A DNA stretch of 64,000 bases from Pseudomonas sp. L5B5 (GTDB lineage: Bacteria; Pseudomonadota; Gammaproteobacteria; Pseudomonadales; Pseudomonadaceae): positions 1,302,001 through 1,366,000 of the forward strand of contig NZ_CP084742.1 of NCBI RefSeq assembly GCF_020520285.1, given 5' to 3'. Made by a program: the position numbers and the translations under genes. Below are positions 1 to 13,984 of this stretch, one piece after another; positions within the stretch are counted from its first letter, which is position 1, and each line of letters opens with the position of its first letter. The notes beneath the pieces were generated by a model, which was given only the letters and a program-made list of their open reading frames with translations, was not told the DNA's origin and made no database searches.

Positions 1-4214
<4,214 letters not shown>

Positions 4215-4253
4215 TCAGTCATCTCCTTCGACTGGGTATGTGTGTGTGTTGTC

Positions 4254-5603
4254 TTAGAACGTTGGTTTGGCGGTGGGTACTTGCATGTCGCCCAGGTACT
4301 TGTGCCAGAGGTGTTCAGGGTCGCTTTCGACGGCCGCGATGATCTCGCGCATCTTGTCCAGTACTTCCAGACGCTTGCCGCTGTAGACGTCCCCCTGGAG
4401 CAGCTGGAGGATGTCCAGGCGATAACGCGGGTCCTGGACAAAGGCGGTGAACAGGATGTTCAAGCGGTAGTAGAGCGTGATGAACTCGTACCAGTTCTTG
4501 ATGCCGTTCCTGATCATGCCTTCGTAGCGAGTGAAGCTCGGCTTGCGGAAGTCGTTGTTCTTGACCGCCTCGATGATGTCGCCGCTGGCGATGCGTGCAC
4601 TGTTGAGGGCAACGCTGACACCACTGGAGAAAATCGGGTCGACGAACCGCGCGGCATCGCCAATCAGCACGAAACTGTCGCCGCACACTTCCTTCATGCC
4701 GTAGCTGTAGTCCGCCTCTTTCTTGAATGGGCGCAACCGCTCCGATGCCTTGAGGGCATCGTGGAGATTTTCCCGGGTCTTGACCGCTTCCCAGAAGAAC
4801 TCTTCGTACGAAAGGTTGGAGTTGGTGTAGTTCTGCTTTTGCGTGACCACACCGACGCTGGTGATGGTCTCGGTGATCGGAATCTGCCAGACCCAGGTGT
4901 TGGTCAACGGCAGGAAGTGGATGAAGATGTAGTCCACCTTCTCCGGGTTCTGGGTCGCCGACTTGCGGTCAAAATTGTCGAACCAGGAGTGGATGGCAAA
5001 CTGGTTGAAGACCGGGTCCTTTTCCCGCAGGCCCAGGCGTCGGCCCAGCAGCACGTTGCGACCACTGGCATCGACCACCATCTTGGCCTTGATCTCGACA
5101 CTGCGCTTGCCCAGCTTGGCATTGACGATGACATTGCCCGGGCTGATGAACTCGACGTCAGCCACCTCCACGCCCTGGAACACCTTGGCGCCCAGCGAAC
5201 CGGCGTGTTCCAGCAGGATACGGTCGAATTTGCCGCGGTCGACGTGGTAGGTGAAATCGCGATCGACGCCTTCCTGCTTGCGCTCGTTGAACAGGATTTC
5301 CGCCGAACGGAAATCATGGTCCAGCCCCTGGAACCCCATCTTGTCCTCGGGGCCCGAATCAGCCGAGGTCCAGGCGGCACCGAACTTCTTGGGGAAGTTG
5401 GCCTTTTCGATCTTTTCCATCACCCCGATGTCCAGCAATACCGGAGTGGTAGCCGGCACCAGCGATTCGCCGACATGCTCGCGCTCGAACAGGTCCTTTT
5501 CGAACACCGCGCACTTGACACCCTCTTTTGCCAGATAGGAGGCCATGGTCGCGCCCGCCGGCCCGCCTCCGATAATAACTACATCATAATCATGATCGTT
5601 CAT
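4254..5603 (-). CDS. pltA: FADH2-dependent pyrrole halogenase PltA
   Basis: Flavin-dependent halogenase that, in characterised pyoluteorin producers, dichlorinates the pyrrolyl group while it is thioester-bound to PltL. The 449-residue protein has the FAD-binding GGGPAG motif near residue 12, a GESLVP segment, and the halogenase signature WVWQIP near residue 238. A second FAD contact, GDAARFVDPIFSSG, comes late in the protein, as in tryptophan-halogenase relatives. The start has an AGGGAG ribosome site and sits 13 bp after pltL, so the two are co-transcribed and probably translated together. The length, motifs and position between a carrier-protein gene and a PKS gene identify it firmly. Confidence 0.96.
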   Translation of the reverse strand: MNDHDYDVVIIGGGPAGATMASYLAKEGVKCAVFEKDLFEREHVGESLVPATTPVLLDIGVMEKIEKANFPKKFGAAWTSADSGPEDKMGFQGLDHDFRSAEILFNERKQEGVDRDFTYHVDRGKFDRILLEHAGSLGAKVFQGVEVADVEFISPGNVIVNAKLGKRSVEIKAKMVVDASGRNVLLGRRLGLREKDPVFNQFAIHSWFDNFDRKSATQNPEKVDYIFIHFLPLTNTWVWQIPITETITSVGVVTQKQNYTNSNLSYEEFFWEAVKTRENLHDALKASERLRPFKKEADYSYGMKEVCGDSFVLIGDAARFVDPIFSSGVSVALNSARIASGDIIEAVKNNDFRKPSFTRYEGMIRNGIKNWYEFITLYYRLNILFTAFVQDPRYRLDILQLLQGDVYSGKRLEVLDKMREIIAAVESDPEHLWHKYLGDMQVPTAKPTF

Positions 5604-5616
5604 TGCACACTCCCTG

Positions 5617-6366
<750 letters not shown>

Positions 6367-7395
6367 ATGAAGGCGCTTGGCGTTGTCAATGACATAGACC
6401 TTTATATATCCGTGACCAAGACGGGCAGCTTTTCCGAGACCGGCAGACGACTCGGAATTCCACCTTCGTCCGTCATGCGCAGAATCAACAGCCTGGAAAA
6501 AGAGCTGGAAACCTGTCTGTTCAACCGTTCGACTAAGTGCCTGGTACTTACCGACATGGGGTTGATATTCCTCGAACATGCGAAAAACATTTCCAGAAGC
6601 ATTGTGCATGCCCGCACCGACATAAAAGAGCACACGGCTTCGACGATGGGCGTGCTGAAGGTTTCAGCTCCACTGGCCTTCGGTCGACGCCATGTCGCGC
6701 CCTTGCTGAGTCGCATCCTGAATCACCATCCAGGACTGAAGATCGATTTCTCCCTCGACGATCGAGTGGCCGATCCGAGTACCGACAATGTCGACGTCTG
6801 CATCAGGCTGGGCATCTTGCCGGACAGCGACCTGATCCCCTCGAAACTCGCGGACATGCGCCGCATCCTCTGTGCAAGCCCCGCCTACATCAGGCAGCAC
6901 GGTTGCCCCCAGACCCTGGACGACCTGGCCCAGCACGCGTGCCTGATCCACAGCACCTGCAGCAACCTGTCCCTGAGCTGGCAGTTCAAGGTCGGGGGCC
7001 TGTTCAGAAAGCTCATCCCCGACAGCCGGCTCTCGGTCAACAGCGCAGAGCTGCTGGTGGACGGCGCCCTTCAGGGCATCGGGATCATTCATGCGCCGAC
7101 CTGGCTGGTACACGAACAGATCGCCAGCGGCCAGCTCGTGTCCTTTCTCGATGAATATTGCGTGAGCGCTCCCCAGCACGGCGCGATCTACGCACTGAGG
7201 GCTCGCAGCAGCGTGGTTCCGGCCAAGACCAGCCTGTTCATCAACGAGTTGAAGCGCTCGATCGGCAACCCGCCGTACTGGGAACTTCCATTTACCAAGG
7301 CGGCCCCGCTGTCCATGCCGCCCCTGCATTTCGACAGCGTGATACAGGCATCGCTTTCCCGCATTTCCACCCTGCAGAACAAGAGCCAAGCATGA
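6367..7395 (+). CDS. pltR: LysR-family activator of the pyoluteorin cluster, PltR
   Basis: LysR-type transcription factor of 342 residues; PltR is the known cluster-linked activator of pltLABCDEFG. The N-terminal winged helix-turn-helix lies at about residues 8-65 (SFSETGRRLGIPPSSVMRR recognition region), followed by a two-lobed effector-binding domain to about residue 300. A 40-residue tail continues beyond the usual family length. The start has a clear AAAAGGAT ribosome site. It diverges from pltL, and its TGA overlaps the pltM start, so regulator and inducer-forming halogenase are made from one message. The likely co-inducers are the chlorinated phloroglucinols made by PltM (published for P. 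protegens; not visible in sequence). Confidence 0.93.
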   Translation: MKALGVVNDIDLYISVTKTGSFSETGRRLGIPPSSVMRRINSLEKELETCLFNRSTKCLVLTDMGLIFLEHAKNISRSIVHARTDIKEHTASTMGVLKVSAPLAFGRRHVAPLLSRILNHHPGLKIDFSLDDRVADPSTDNVDVCIRLGILPDSDLIPSKLADMRRILCASPAYIRQHGCPQTLDDLAQHACLIHSTCSNLSLSWQFKVGGLFRKLIPDSRLSVNSAELLVDGALQGIGIIHAPTWLVHEQIASGQLVSFLDEYCVSAPQHGAIYALRARSSVVPAKTSLFINELKRSIGNPPYWELPFTKAAPLSMPPLHFDSVIQASLSRISTLQNKSQA

Positions 7396-8918
7396 TGAAC
7401 AAGTACGACGTGATTATCATCGGCAGTGGCATCAGCGGCGCACTCATGGCCGCGATCCTTGCCAAGGCCGGCCTGAGCGTACTGGTACTCGACGCAGCCC
7501 AGCATCCCAGGTTTTCCATCGGCGAAGCCATGACACCCGAGAGTGGCTTGTTGCTGCGCCTGCTCTCGCGGCGCTTCGGCATCCCGGAAATCGAGTACCT
7601 CGCAAGCCCCGAGAAAATCATCCAGCACGTTGGCTCCAGCGCCTGCGGGATCAAGCTGGGGTTCAGCTTCGCCTGGCACCAGGAAGGCGCGCCCTCGTCC
7701 TCTGAACACCTGGTGGCCCCACTGCTGGATGCGCCGGAAGCGCACCTGTTCCGACAGGACGTCGATGCCTTCGCCCTGCTGATAGCCCTGAAGTACGGAG
7801 CCGAGCTGAAGCAGAATATCCGGATCGAGAACATCAGCCTGGACACCAACGGGGTCGAGGTCCGACTGCCCAATGACGAAGTGCTGCAGGCTGCATTCGT
7901 CATCGATGCCGCCGCCCAGGGCGCCCCGCTCGCCCGCCAGCTGGGCGTACGCACCACCGAGGGGCTGGAGACCGATACCTGCTCGTTCTTCACCCATATG
8001 CTCAACGTCAGGAGCTACGAAGACGCGCTCGCCCCGCTGTCCCGCAGCCGCTCTCCCATCGAGCTGTTCCAGAGCACCCTGCACCATATTTTCGAAGAGG
8101 GCTGGCTGTGGGTGATTCCCTTCAACAACCACCCACAGAGCACCAACCAGCTGTGCAGCGTCGGGTTTCAGTTCAACCACGCCAAATATCGCCCGACCGA
8201 GGCGCCCGAGGTCGAGTTTCGCAAACTGCTGAAAAAGTACCCGGCCATTGCCGAGCACTTCAAGGAGGCGGTCAACGCCAGGGAGTGGATCTATGCGCCA
8301 CGCATCAACTATCGCAGTACCCAGTGTGTCGGCGATCGTTTCTGCCTGCTCCCGCAAGCGGCCGGGTTCATCGACCCGCTGTTTTCCCGGGGCCTGATCA
8401 CCACATTCGAGTCGATCCTGCGGATGGCGCCCAAGGTCCTGGAAGCGGCCCGTACCCATGACTGGCAAAGAGCGCACTTCATCGACGTCGAGCAGCATTG
8501 CCTGAATGCCGTGAGCACCAACGATCAACTGGTGTCCTGTTCGTACGAGGCATTCAAGGACTTCCACCTGTGGAACGTCTGGCATCGGGTGTGGCTCAGC
8601 GGCTCCAACCTCTGCTGCGTGTTCCTCAAGGGCCTGCTGGACGAGCTGGAACAGCACGGCGACGGCCCGCGGTTCGACCTGGCGCTCCAGGCTGCACGCT
8701 TTCCGGGCTGCGTCTCCCTGGATTCGCCCACCTACGAGCATCTGTTCGCGCAATCGTGCCAGGTCGTGCGCCAGGCCAAGGACCAGGGTTGGCCAGCCGC
8801 CGACACAGCCCGGGCCCTGCATGACCTGCTCAAGGAGCACGAGCCCCAGTTGCTGCCCTTTGGCTACTCGAAGATTTCCAATCGGTTCATCGTCAAGGCC
8901 CCGGTGGCGCCCGACTGA
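7395..8918 (+). CDS. pltM: Flavin-dependent phloroglucinol halogenase PltM
   Basis: FAD-dependent halogenase of 507 residues. PltM homologues chlorinate free phloroglucinol, giving signals that switch on pyoluteorin genes, rather than acting on the pyrrole. The FAD-binding GSGISG motif is at the N-terminus, a GEAMTPESG segment follows, and the halogenase signature GWLWVIPF is near residue 235. A second FAD-contact region reads LLPQAAGFIDPLFSRG. The ATG at 7395 overlaps the pltR TGA by one base. An ATG at 7392 is equally open and adds one Met; I chose 7395 because the protein then begins MNKYDVIII, the usual family start. It converges on a vgrG-like gene with no strong terminator between. Confidence 0.94.
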   Translation: MNKYDVIIIGSGISGALMAAILAKAGLSVLVLDAAQHPRFSIGEAMTPESGLLLRLLSRRFGIPEIEYLASPEKIIQHVGSSACGIKLGFSFAWHQEGAPSSSEHLVAPLLDAPEAHLFRQDVDAFALLIALKYGAELKQNIRIENISLDTNGVEVRLPNDEVLQAAFVIDAAAQGAPLARQLGVRTTEGLETDTCSFFTHMLNVRSYEDALAPLSRSRSPIELFQSTLHHIFEEGWLWVIPFNNHPQSTNQLCSVGFQFNHAKYRPTEAPEVEFRKLLKKYPAIAEHFKEAVNAREWIYAPRINYRSTQCVGDRFCLLPQAAGFIDPLFSRGLITTFESILRMAPKVLEAARTHDWQRAHFIDVEQHCLNAVSTNDQLVSCSYEAFKDFHLWNVWHRVWLSGSNLCCVFLKGLLDELEQHGDGPRFDLALQAARFPGCVSLDSPTYEHLFAQSCQVVRQAKDQGWPAADTARALHDLLKEHEPQLLPFGYSKISNRFIVKAPVAPD

Positions 8919-9036
8919 TCAATCAGCGCCAGGCCAGGGCGCGTACTGCCAACGAGCGGCAGGAGCCCTCACGTACTGCCCGGCCTGCCAGCAACACCCC
9001 GGGTCAGCGACAGATACCCCCGCCGCATGCTCAGGC

Positions 9037-10257
9037 TCATCGCCGCCTGGGGTTTGCCCAGGTACCGACGAGCGGCGCGAGCTCCTCTCGGCAACACAGG
9101 CACCCGCTGATCAGCGGGTGATCCGGGTCGCCGTCGGGAAAGGTGACCGTGACCTCCGCCCCCGCTCGCAACGGCGTCCGTTCACAGCCCCAACTGGACA
9201 CCCCTGACAACCAGCAACGGCTCTTGTCGTCGAATCGACCTTCGCGGTCCCAGGGGAACATGACCTTGACGCTTGCCTGGGGTCGCCCCAACAACCCCAC
9301 CTGCTCATCCAGGGCGACCACGACAGCTCGCTGATCCGGCACCTGGGGTTTCTTGTGGATCAGGACAGGGCGGTAGGTCGTGCTCCCTGCAAGAACCGTG
9401 AAACGGCTACGGTATCCGTGAAGGAAGCCACCCTCGTCAGCGGCGCTGCCAGCGTTGCCTCCTGGTATTCGCGGCTGCTTGCCTTCATGGATGATCTCGG
9501 TCAGCAGCCACGGATCGTTGCACTCCAGGCCCGGATAGCCGGAAAGGCCCACGACATGCCCACTGGCCAGGCCCGGTTGCTCGCCTTGCCCTTCATGGCG
9601 ATCGATCCAGTAGCGGCGCTCCGCGGCAGGCATCACGCCCTGCCCGGCCGACCCACCGGCCCCCCTGCCACGCGCTTGTCCAAAGGACGCAGGCGAGCCA
9701 ATGCGGGGAAACACCGCCTGGTCATCCCCAAACACCAGTACATGGCCCTTGGGGCTGTGCTGGAAGTGGAAGTGAATGCCCTCCTCCTCGCACAAGCGCT
9801 GGATGAAGTGCAAATCCGTTTCGTCGTACTGGGTGCAGTAATCGCGCGCGCGATAGTTCGCCTTCAACTCAAGCCGATAGGCATCGCCCAGGATCCCGTG
9901 CTCTTCCAGGATCAAGGCGACAATCTTCGGCACCGGGAACCGCTGATAGATCCTGCGGTTGACGCCGTGGCGCAAGTAGGACAAATGCGGTACGAGCACC
10001 AGGTTGTAGCGATCCGCGTTTTGCTGAATGTGATAGATCCGCCCATGAACACCGTTGCCCCGGGTGTCGAAGGCCAGGAAAGCCTCGATATCGACAAGGC
10101 GCTGGAAATCCATTCCAGGCTGCCCGCCAACAAGCTCCACCGTAAAGAAATAAGGCTTGCTGATCGCCTCCTCCCCAGAGAAGGCAAGCACTTGAAAATC
10201 ATGCTCGAAGCCGTCGATCGTCAAACTGAAATGGGTCTGATTGGCTGGGATGAACAT
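9037..10257 (-). CDS. VgrG-family type VI secretion spike protein, C-terminally short
   Basis: The first 350 residues match the gp27-like part of VgrG: an N-terminal barrel (HFSLTIDGFEHDFQVLAF), the DLHFIQRLCEEEGIHFHF segment, and a VKVMFPWDREG stretch entering the gp5-like OB fold. The frame ends at 406 residues, soon after DPDHPLISG. Full VgrG proteins are usually above 600 residues and continue into a triple-stranded beta-helix, so this one lacks the needle. The start at 10257 follows an AGGAAGAGAA ribosome site; the frame is open to 10284. No Hcp, PAAR, adaptor or effector gene is adjacent. It may be a decayed orphan vgrG or a short variant. Confidence 0.8.
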   Translation of the reverse strand: MFIPANQTHFSLTIDGFEHDFQVLAFSGEEAISKPYFFTVELVGGQPGMDFQRLVDIEAFLAFDTRGNGVHGRIYHIQQNADRYNLVLVPHLSYLRHGVNRRIYQRFPVPKIVALILEEHGILGDAYRLELKANYRARDYCTQYDETDLHFIQRLCEEEGIHFHFQHSPKGHVLVFGDDQAVFPRIGSPASFGQARGRGAGGSAGQGVMPAAERRYWIDRHEGQGEQPGLASGHVVGLSGYPGLECNDPWLLTEIIHEGKQPRIPGGNAGSAADEGGFLHGYRSRFTVLAGSTTYRPVLIHKKPQVPDQRAVVVALDEQVGLLGRPQASVKVMFPWDREGRFDDKSRCWLSGVSSWGCERTPLRAGAEVTVTFPDGDPDHPLISGCLCCREELAPLVGTWANPRRR

Positions 10258-10431
10258 CCGCTGTTCTCTTCCTGCATGAAGCATTGATTGACACTGTCAC
10301 AGACAGCAATGTCAGAGACCGGGCACATCCGGCCCGGGACCGCTACGAGGAGCCTGCGTGTCCAGACATCAAAATGAGAGGTGATGAAACTTCACTCTTG
10401 GGGCTCGCAGTAACGGTTCATTGCAGAACAC

Positions 10432-10454
10432 GTGGGGGGACACCTGCGCCCCAC
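10432..10454 (-). terminator. Possible weak hairpin downstream of the polyamine-binding-protein gene
   Basis: Six-base GC arms (GTGGGG/CCCCAC) with an 11-base loop lie just after the leftward stop codon at 10478. There is no T tract on the leftward strand, so termination is uncertain. Confidence 0.3.
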
Positions 10455-10477
10455 CCATTCAGCATCGCCAGGTCCGC

Positions 10478-11581
10478 TTAAATACTGCTCTTGACCTTGG
10501 TCCAGACTCGCGTGCGAATTCGCTCCAGCTTCAATGGCAACGGTTCGAGGGGAACCAGGGTGGCCACTGTGGTTTTATCTGGATAGATCCACGGATTGTC
10601 TCGCAACTTTTGTTCGACAAACTCGGCGGCATCTTTATTGGCATTCGGATACAACGTGTGGTTTGAAGTCTTGGCGATAACTTCCGGCTGCATCATGTAG
10701 TTGATAAATGCCATTGCTTCCCTGGGATGCGGGGCATCTTTCAGCACTACCAGGTTTTCCGACCAGACCAGTGCACCTTCGCGAGGCAGACTGTAGGTAA
10801 TCCTGCGCCCGGTATTGCTCTTTTCATTGACCGCCTGCGCTGCAAGTGCACCATTGGCCCAACCCACTACTGCACAGATATTGCCGTCCGCCAGATCGGT
10901 ATCGATTTTGGATGAATCGAAATAGACAATGTAAGGGCGAATCTTCAACAGCAACTCTTGAGCTTTTTGATAATCATCCGGATTGCGACTGTTGCTGGGC
11001 AGCCCCAGGTAATGCAAGGCAATCGAAATTATTTCGCTGGGAGAATCAAGCATTGCCACGCCGCAGGACTGGAGTTTGCTGATGTTCTCTTCCTTGAAGA
11101 TCAAGTCCCAGCTATTGACTGGAGCATCATCGCCCAATGCCGCTTTGACTTTATCCACATCATAACCAATGCCGGTAGTGCCCCATAAATAGGGTACGGC
11201 ATAACGATTACCAGGATCGTTGACAGCGAGTTGGGCCAAGAGATCAGGGTCGATATGCGACAAGTTGCCCAGTTGACTGCGATCCAGTGGTTGCAGTACC
11301 CCCGCCTGGATCAGGCTCGGCAGCACATTGGACGTTGCCACGACCACGTCATATCCCGTGCGCCCGGCCATGACCTTGCTTTGCATGATGTCGGCACTGT
11401 CAAATGCATCCATGTGAATCCTGATGCCTGCTTCGCGCTCGAACTCCTTGGGAGTCTGGGGTGCAATGAGCCCGAACCAGTTGTACAGGTACACTCCGGG
11501 CTCCGCAGCCGCCACTGATGTGTTTATTCCTGCACAGAGAAACACGGCCGAAAAAATGATTCGCAAATGTGATTTTCTCAT
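10478..11581 (-). CDS. Periplasmic polyamine-binding protein (PotF/SpuD-like), orphan
   Basis: Extracellular solute-binding protein of 367 residues. A Sec signal peptide of about 25 residues ends at AVAAAEPG-like AVA/AA context (SVAAAEPGVY). The mature protein opens with VYLYNWFGLI, typical of spermidine/putrescine binders of the PotF group, and carries GYDVVVATSNVLPSLIQAGVL and a YLWGTTGIGYD segment that usually lines the ligand site. No ABC ATPase or permease gene is nearby, so it must use a remote transporter or act as a sensor. It diverges from a LuxR-type regulator gene 138 bp away, which suggests linked control. Confidence 0.85.
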   Translation of the reverse strand: MRKSHLRIIFSAVFLCAGINTSVAAAEPGVYLYNWFGLIAPQTPKEFEREAGIRIHMDAFDSADIMQSKVMAGRTGYDVVVATSNVLPSLIQAGVLQPLDRSQLGNLSHIDPDLLAQLAVNDPGNRYAVPYLWGTTGIGYDVDKVKAALGDDAPVNSWDLIFKEENISKLQSCGVAMLDSPSEIISIALHYLGLPSNSRNPDDYQKAQELLLKIRPYIVYFDSSKIDTDLADGNICAVVGWANGALAAQAVNEKSNTGRRITYSLPREGALVWSENLVVLKDAPHPREAMAFINYMMQPEVIAKTSNHTLYPNANKDAAEFVEQKLRDNPWIYPDKTTVATLVPLEPLPLKLERIRTRVWTKVKSSI

Positions 11582-11719
11582 GCAACATCCTTGTCAAGAC
11601 GACGTGCCTTCATGGCTATCGTGAACCCCGGCAGTGAATATACCGGTCGTTAACGAATAGTAAATACCTACGAATACTTACCCTTTACCTACGACTTGCT
11701 AACCCTAAAGGGGTAGAAA

Positions 11720-12511
11720 ATGTCACTCGACCTTCAGAACCTGGCCTGGCATCGCTCGATCGGAAAACTGATCACGCAGTTGAATCGCCCGGACTTCTGG
11801 AGTTCGCTGGTTCGCACATTGAATGAGCATGTGCCAATCGACAACTGGGTCGTATTGATCTTTAGCGATAAACACATTCAGGTGGTCAGCCTCCCTGAAG
11901 TTGCGGATACAGAAGAAGTCGATGCCTTCACTCAACGCTATGTCAAAGGGCTTTACTTGCTGGACCCATTCTACATAGCCAATCGAGAGAATCCGCAGAG
12001 TGGTTTCTTTCATCTTCTGGATATCGTGCCGGAGTACTTTCTTGAAACCGAGTACTACAATGAATACTTCGCACAGTATATTTCCGTAGATGAAGTGCAA
12101 TACAACGTCCAACTCGATGCAGACCGGACGTTGTGCATTTCAGTTGGCAGTCGTACCCATTTCAACCAGAACCAGATCACCCTGCTCGACATCATCAAGC
12201 CATGGGTCATGGCACTCATGCACCAGCGCATGCACTTCGAGGTCGACGTAGATAAAAGCGTCCATGCACTCCATCCATGGTCAGCAACCATTACCCAACT
12301 GGGCACACAGATCACCACGCGTGAAAGCGACGTGCTGCGGTTGTTGCTGAGCGGGTTCTCCAGCAAAGAGATCGCGGGGAAACTCTCCCTCTCGGCAGAG
12401 ACGATAAAGGTTCACCGCCGCAATATTTACGCAAAGCTGAAGATCAAGTCGCAGTCCGAACTGTTCGCGCGCCTGTGCATGCCCAAACAGGACATTTCAG
12501 CACCGGATTGA
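11720..12511 (+). CDS. LuxR-family transcriptional regulator (C-terminal HTH)
   Basis: The 263-residue protein ends in a canonical LuxR/GerE helix-turn-helix at about residues 195-250 (TTRESDVLRLLLSGFSSKEI, then SAETIKVHRRNIYAKL). The first 190 residues show no receiver-domain aspartate pattern and are not recognisable as an acyl-homoserine-lactone-binding domain, so the input is unknown. No luxI-type synthase gene is present. A run GGGGTAG just before the ATG can serve as ribosome site. It is divergent from the polyamine-binding-protein gene; a link to polyamine sensing is inference from that layout only. Confidence 0.85.
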   Translation: MSLDLQNLAWHRSIGKLITQLNRPDFWSSLVRTLNEHVPIDNWVVLIFSDKHIQVVSLPEVADTEEVDAFTQRYVKGLYLLDPFYIANRENPQSGFFHLLDIVPEYFLETEYYNEYFAQYISVDEVQYNVQLDADRTLCISVGSRTHFNQNQITLLDIIKPWVMALMHQRMHFEVDVDKSVHALHPWSATITQLGTQITTRESDVLRLLLSGFSSKEIAGKLSLSAETIKVHRRNIYAKLKIKSQSELFARLCMPKQDISAPD

Positions 12512-12589
12512 ACCCGGCACTCACGCCTCGAATGACCTTCCGCTCGCCATGGCCGCCCTGTTCGGCAGGAGGAGTGCAAGTGGCTGGCG

Positions 12590-12949
12590 CTAGGCGACGC
12601 CGGGCGGCCATGGCTTGACGTCGTTCCTGTCCGGTGGACCGAACAACTCCACCTCCCATTCCTCGAACCCGGGCCGGGCCTGATAGTGCGGATCACAATA
12701 CTGGCGGATGTACTGGGCGGCCCGGTACTCGGCATATTTGGCATTGACCGGTACGCCCTGCTCGTCCAGCTCAAGCACATTGGCGAAGATCGCATAGGCG
12801 GCTTCCAGCATGCCCGGCTCCTCCACCATGCAGGCGCGATAGTCGATGCCCTCCAGCAACGGATGGCCCAGGGTGCCATTGGCCACCCAGAAACTGAACG
12901 TGCGCAAGGCCCCGGAAAATTCCGGGCTGAGTTTCTTCGGATAACGCAT
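12590..12949 (-). CDS. Unknown 119-residue cytoplasmic protein, possible immunity-type protein
   Basis: A small acidic protein starting MRYPKKLSPEFSGALRTF and rich in aromatic residues, ending FGPPDRNDVKPWPPGVA. It has no signal peptide, membrane segment or catalytic motif that I recognise. The frame is open upstream to 13042, but the ATG at 12949 is preferred because the upstream extension is low-complexity and overlaps the neighbour's leader. Small acidic single-domain proteins of this sort beside immunity-like genes are often antitoxins or immunity factors; that is inference from context. It runs opposite to the SUFU-like gene beside it. Confidence 0.65.
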   Translation of the reverse strand: MRYPKKLSPEFSGALRTFSFWVANGTLGHPLLEGIDYRACMVEEPGMLEAAYAIFANVLELDEQGVPVNAKYAEYRAAQYIRQYCDPHYQARPGFEEWEVELFGPPDRNDVKPWPPGVA

Positions 12950-13116
12950 CAGATTCACCTGTGCTTGATCGGGGGCGCATTCTCGTTTGCCAGGCGCCAG
13001 GAGCACAAGCCTGGGCCGAACTGGTTCCCACGCCCTGCCCAACCCGGCACAATGCCGCCCGCGGCCAGTACCTTCCCGGTGGCCCGAACTATTCCAATGC
13101 TCGCAAGGATCGCCCG

Positions 13117-13965
13117 TTGAACCTCCTGCAGAAACTGCTCAACGCGTTCAAGAAAACCACTCCCGCATCCCACCACGATGCCACCCCCGCCAGCGCGCCC
13201 GAGATCAGCAGCCAGGCCGACCTCGAGCCTGAGTCCAGCGCCGAAGAGCAGGCCCGCACGGCCTTGTTCGATACCGGCGCTGCCTGCCTCGACCGCCATT
13301 GGCAAGGCATCGGCACCTGCGAACAGGATGTGCTGGGCTTCGCCATCAGCCCAAGCTTCATGGGTGGCTCCCACTGGCCCTCCACTCGCCAGGCCTATCG
13401 CATCGTACGTCGACCCAACAGCATCATTCTGGCCACCGACGGCCTGTCCGATCCGTTCGACGATGTCGAAGGCGATGAGCTGGGCAATGGCTTTGAAATG
13501 GAGCTGTTCATCGACACCCCGGATATCCCCGCTAACGCCCAGGGACCGCTGGGTGAAGTCTATCCGTTCGCCGACAGCTGGTGCTTCGAGCTGCTGCGCT
13601 GCGTGGCCGCTACCGTGGCCGATGCCGGTGGCTATCGCTCGCGCCTGGAACGTCACGGCGTGCTGTCCCTGGAGTTGCCCGGCGTCAGCGACTCTCGCGC
13701 CATGAGTGAACAGTTGCCGGCGCACTTCGTCAGCACCGATGACTGCGCCGGCGTGCTGATCGGCGGCCCTGCGGCCAGTTTCCCCACCACCGTGGCGGGC
13801 ATGCCCCTGTCGCCCGTGATCCTGGTGCCGGTGGTGCTGATCACCGCCTCGGAACTGGACTACGTGCGCAATGGCGGCGCCCAGGCCCGCCAGGATCTGG
13901 TCGCCCGGCTGGAGGCCGCCGGCCTGGGCCATGTCAGCCATCTGCAACGCGCCAGCGTGATCTGA
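13117..13965 (+). CDS. SUFU-like (suppressor of fused domain) protein, probable immunity-type protein
   Basis: From a TTG start at 13117, preceded by AAGGAT, the protein is 282 residues. The frame is open back to 12961, but that part reads as non-coding. An N-terminal 60-residue linker rich in Ala/Ser/Glu leads into a domain with AYRIVRRPNSIILATDGLSD and FEMELFIDTPD, a pattern I associate with bacterial SUFU-domain proteins, many of which are immunity proteins for polymorphic toxins. Genes for an Imm22-like protein and a Sel1 lipoprotein follow at 19 bp and then with a 4-bp overlap, so the three form one operon. No toxin gene is visible next to it. Confidence 0.65.
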   Translation: MNLLQKLLNAFKKTTPASHHDATPASAPEISSQADLEPESSAEEQARTALFDTGAACLDRHWQGIGTCEQDVLGFAISPSFMGGSHWPSTRQAYRIVRRPNSIILATDGLSDPFDDVEGDELGNGFEMELFIDTPDIPANAQGPLGEVYPFADSWCFELLRCVAATVADAGGYRSRLERHGVLSLELPGVSDSRAMSEQLPAHFVSTDDCAGVLIGGPAASFPTTVAGMPLSPVILVPVVLITASELDYVRNGGAQARQDLVARLEAAGLGHVSHLQRASVI

Positions 13966-13984
13966 GCCAGCCAGGAGCCCGTCG

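Noticed and set aside
7188..8840. A 550-residue leftward frame opposite pltR/pltM
   Set aside because: It is the antisense shadow of a clearly conserved halogenase; no domain or ribosome site supports it.
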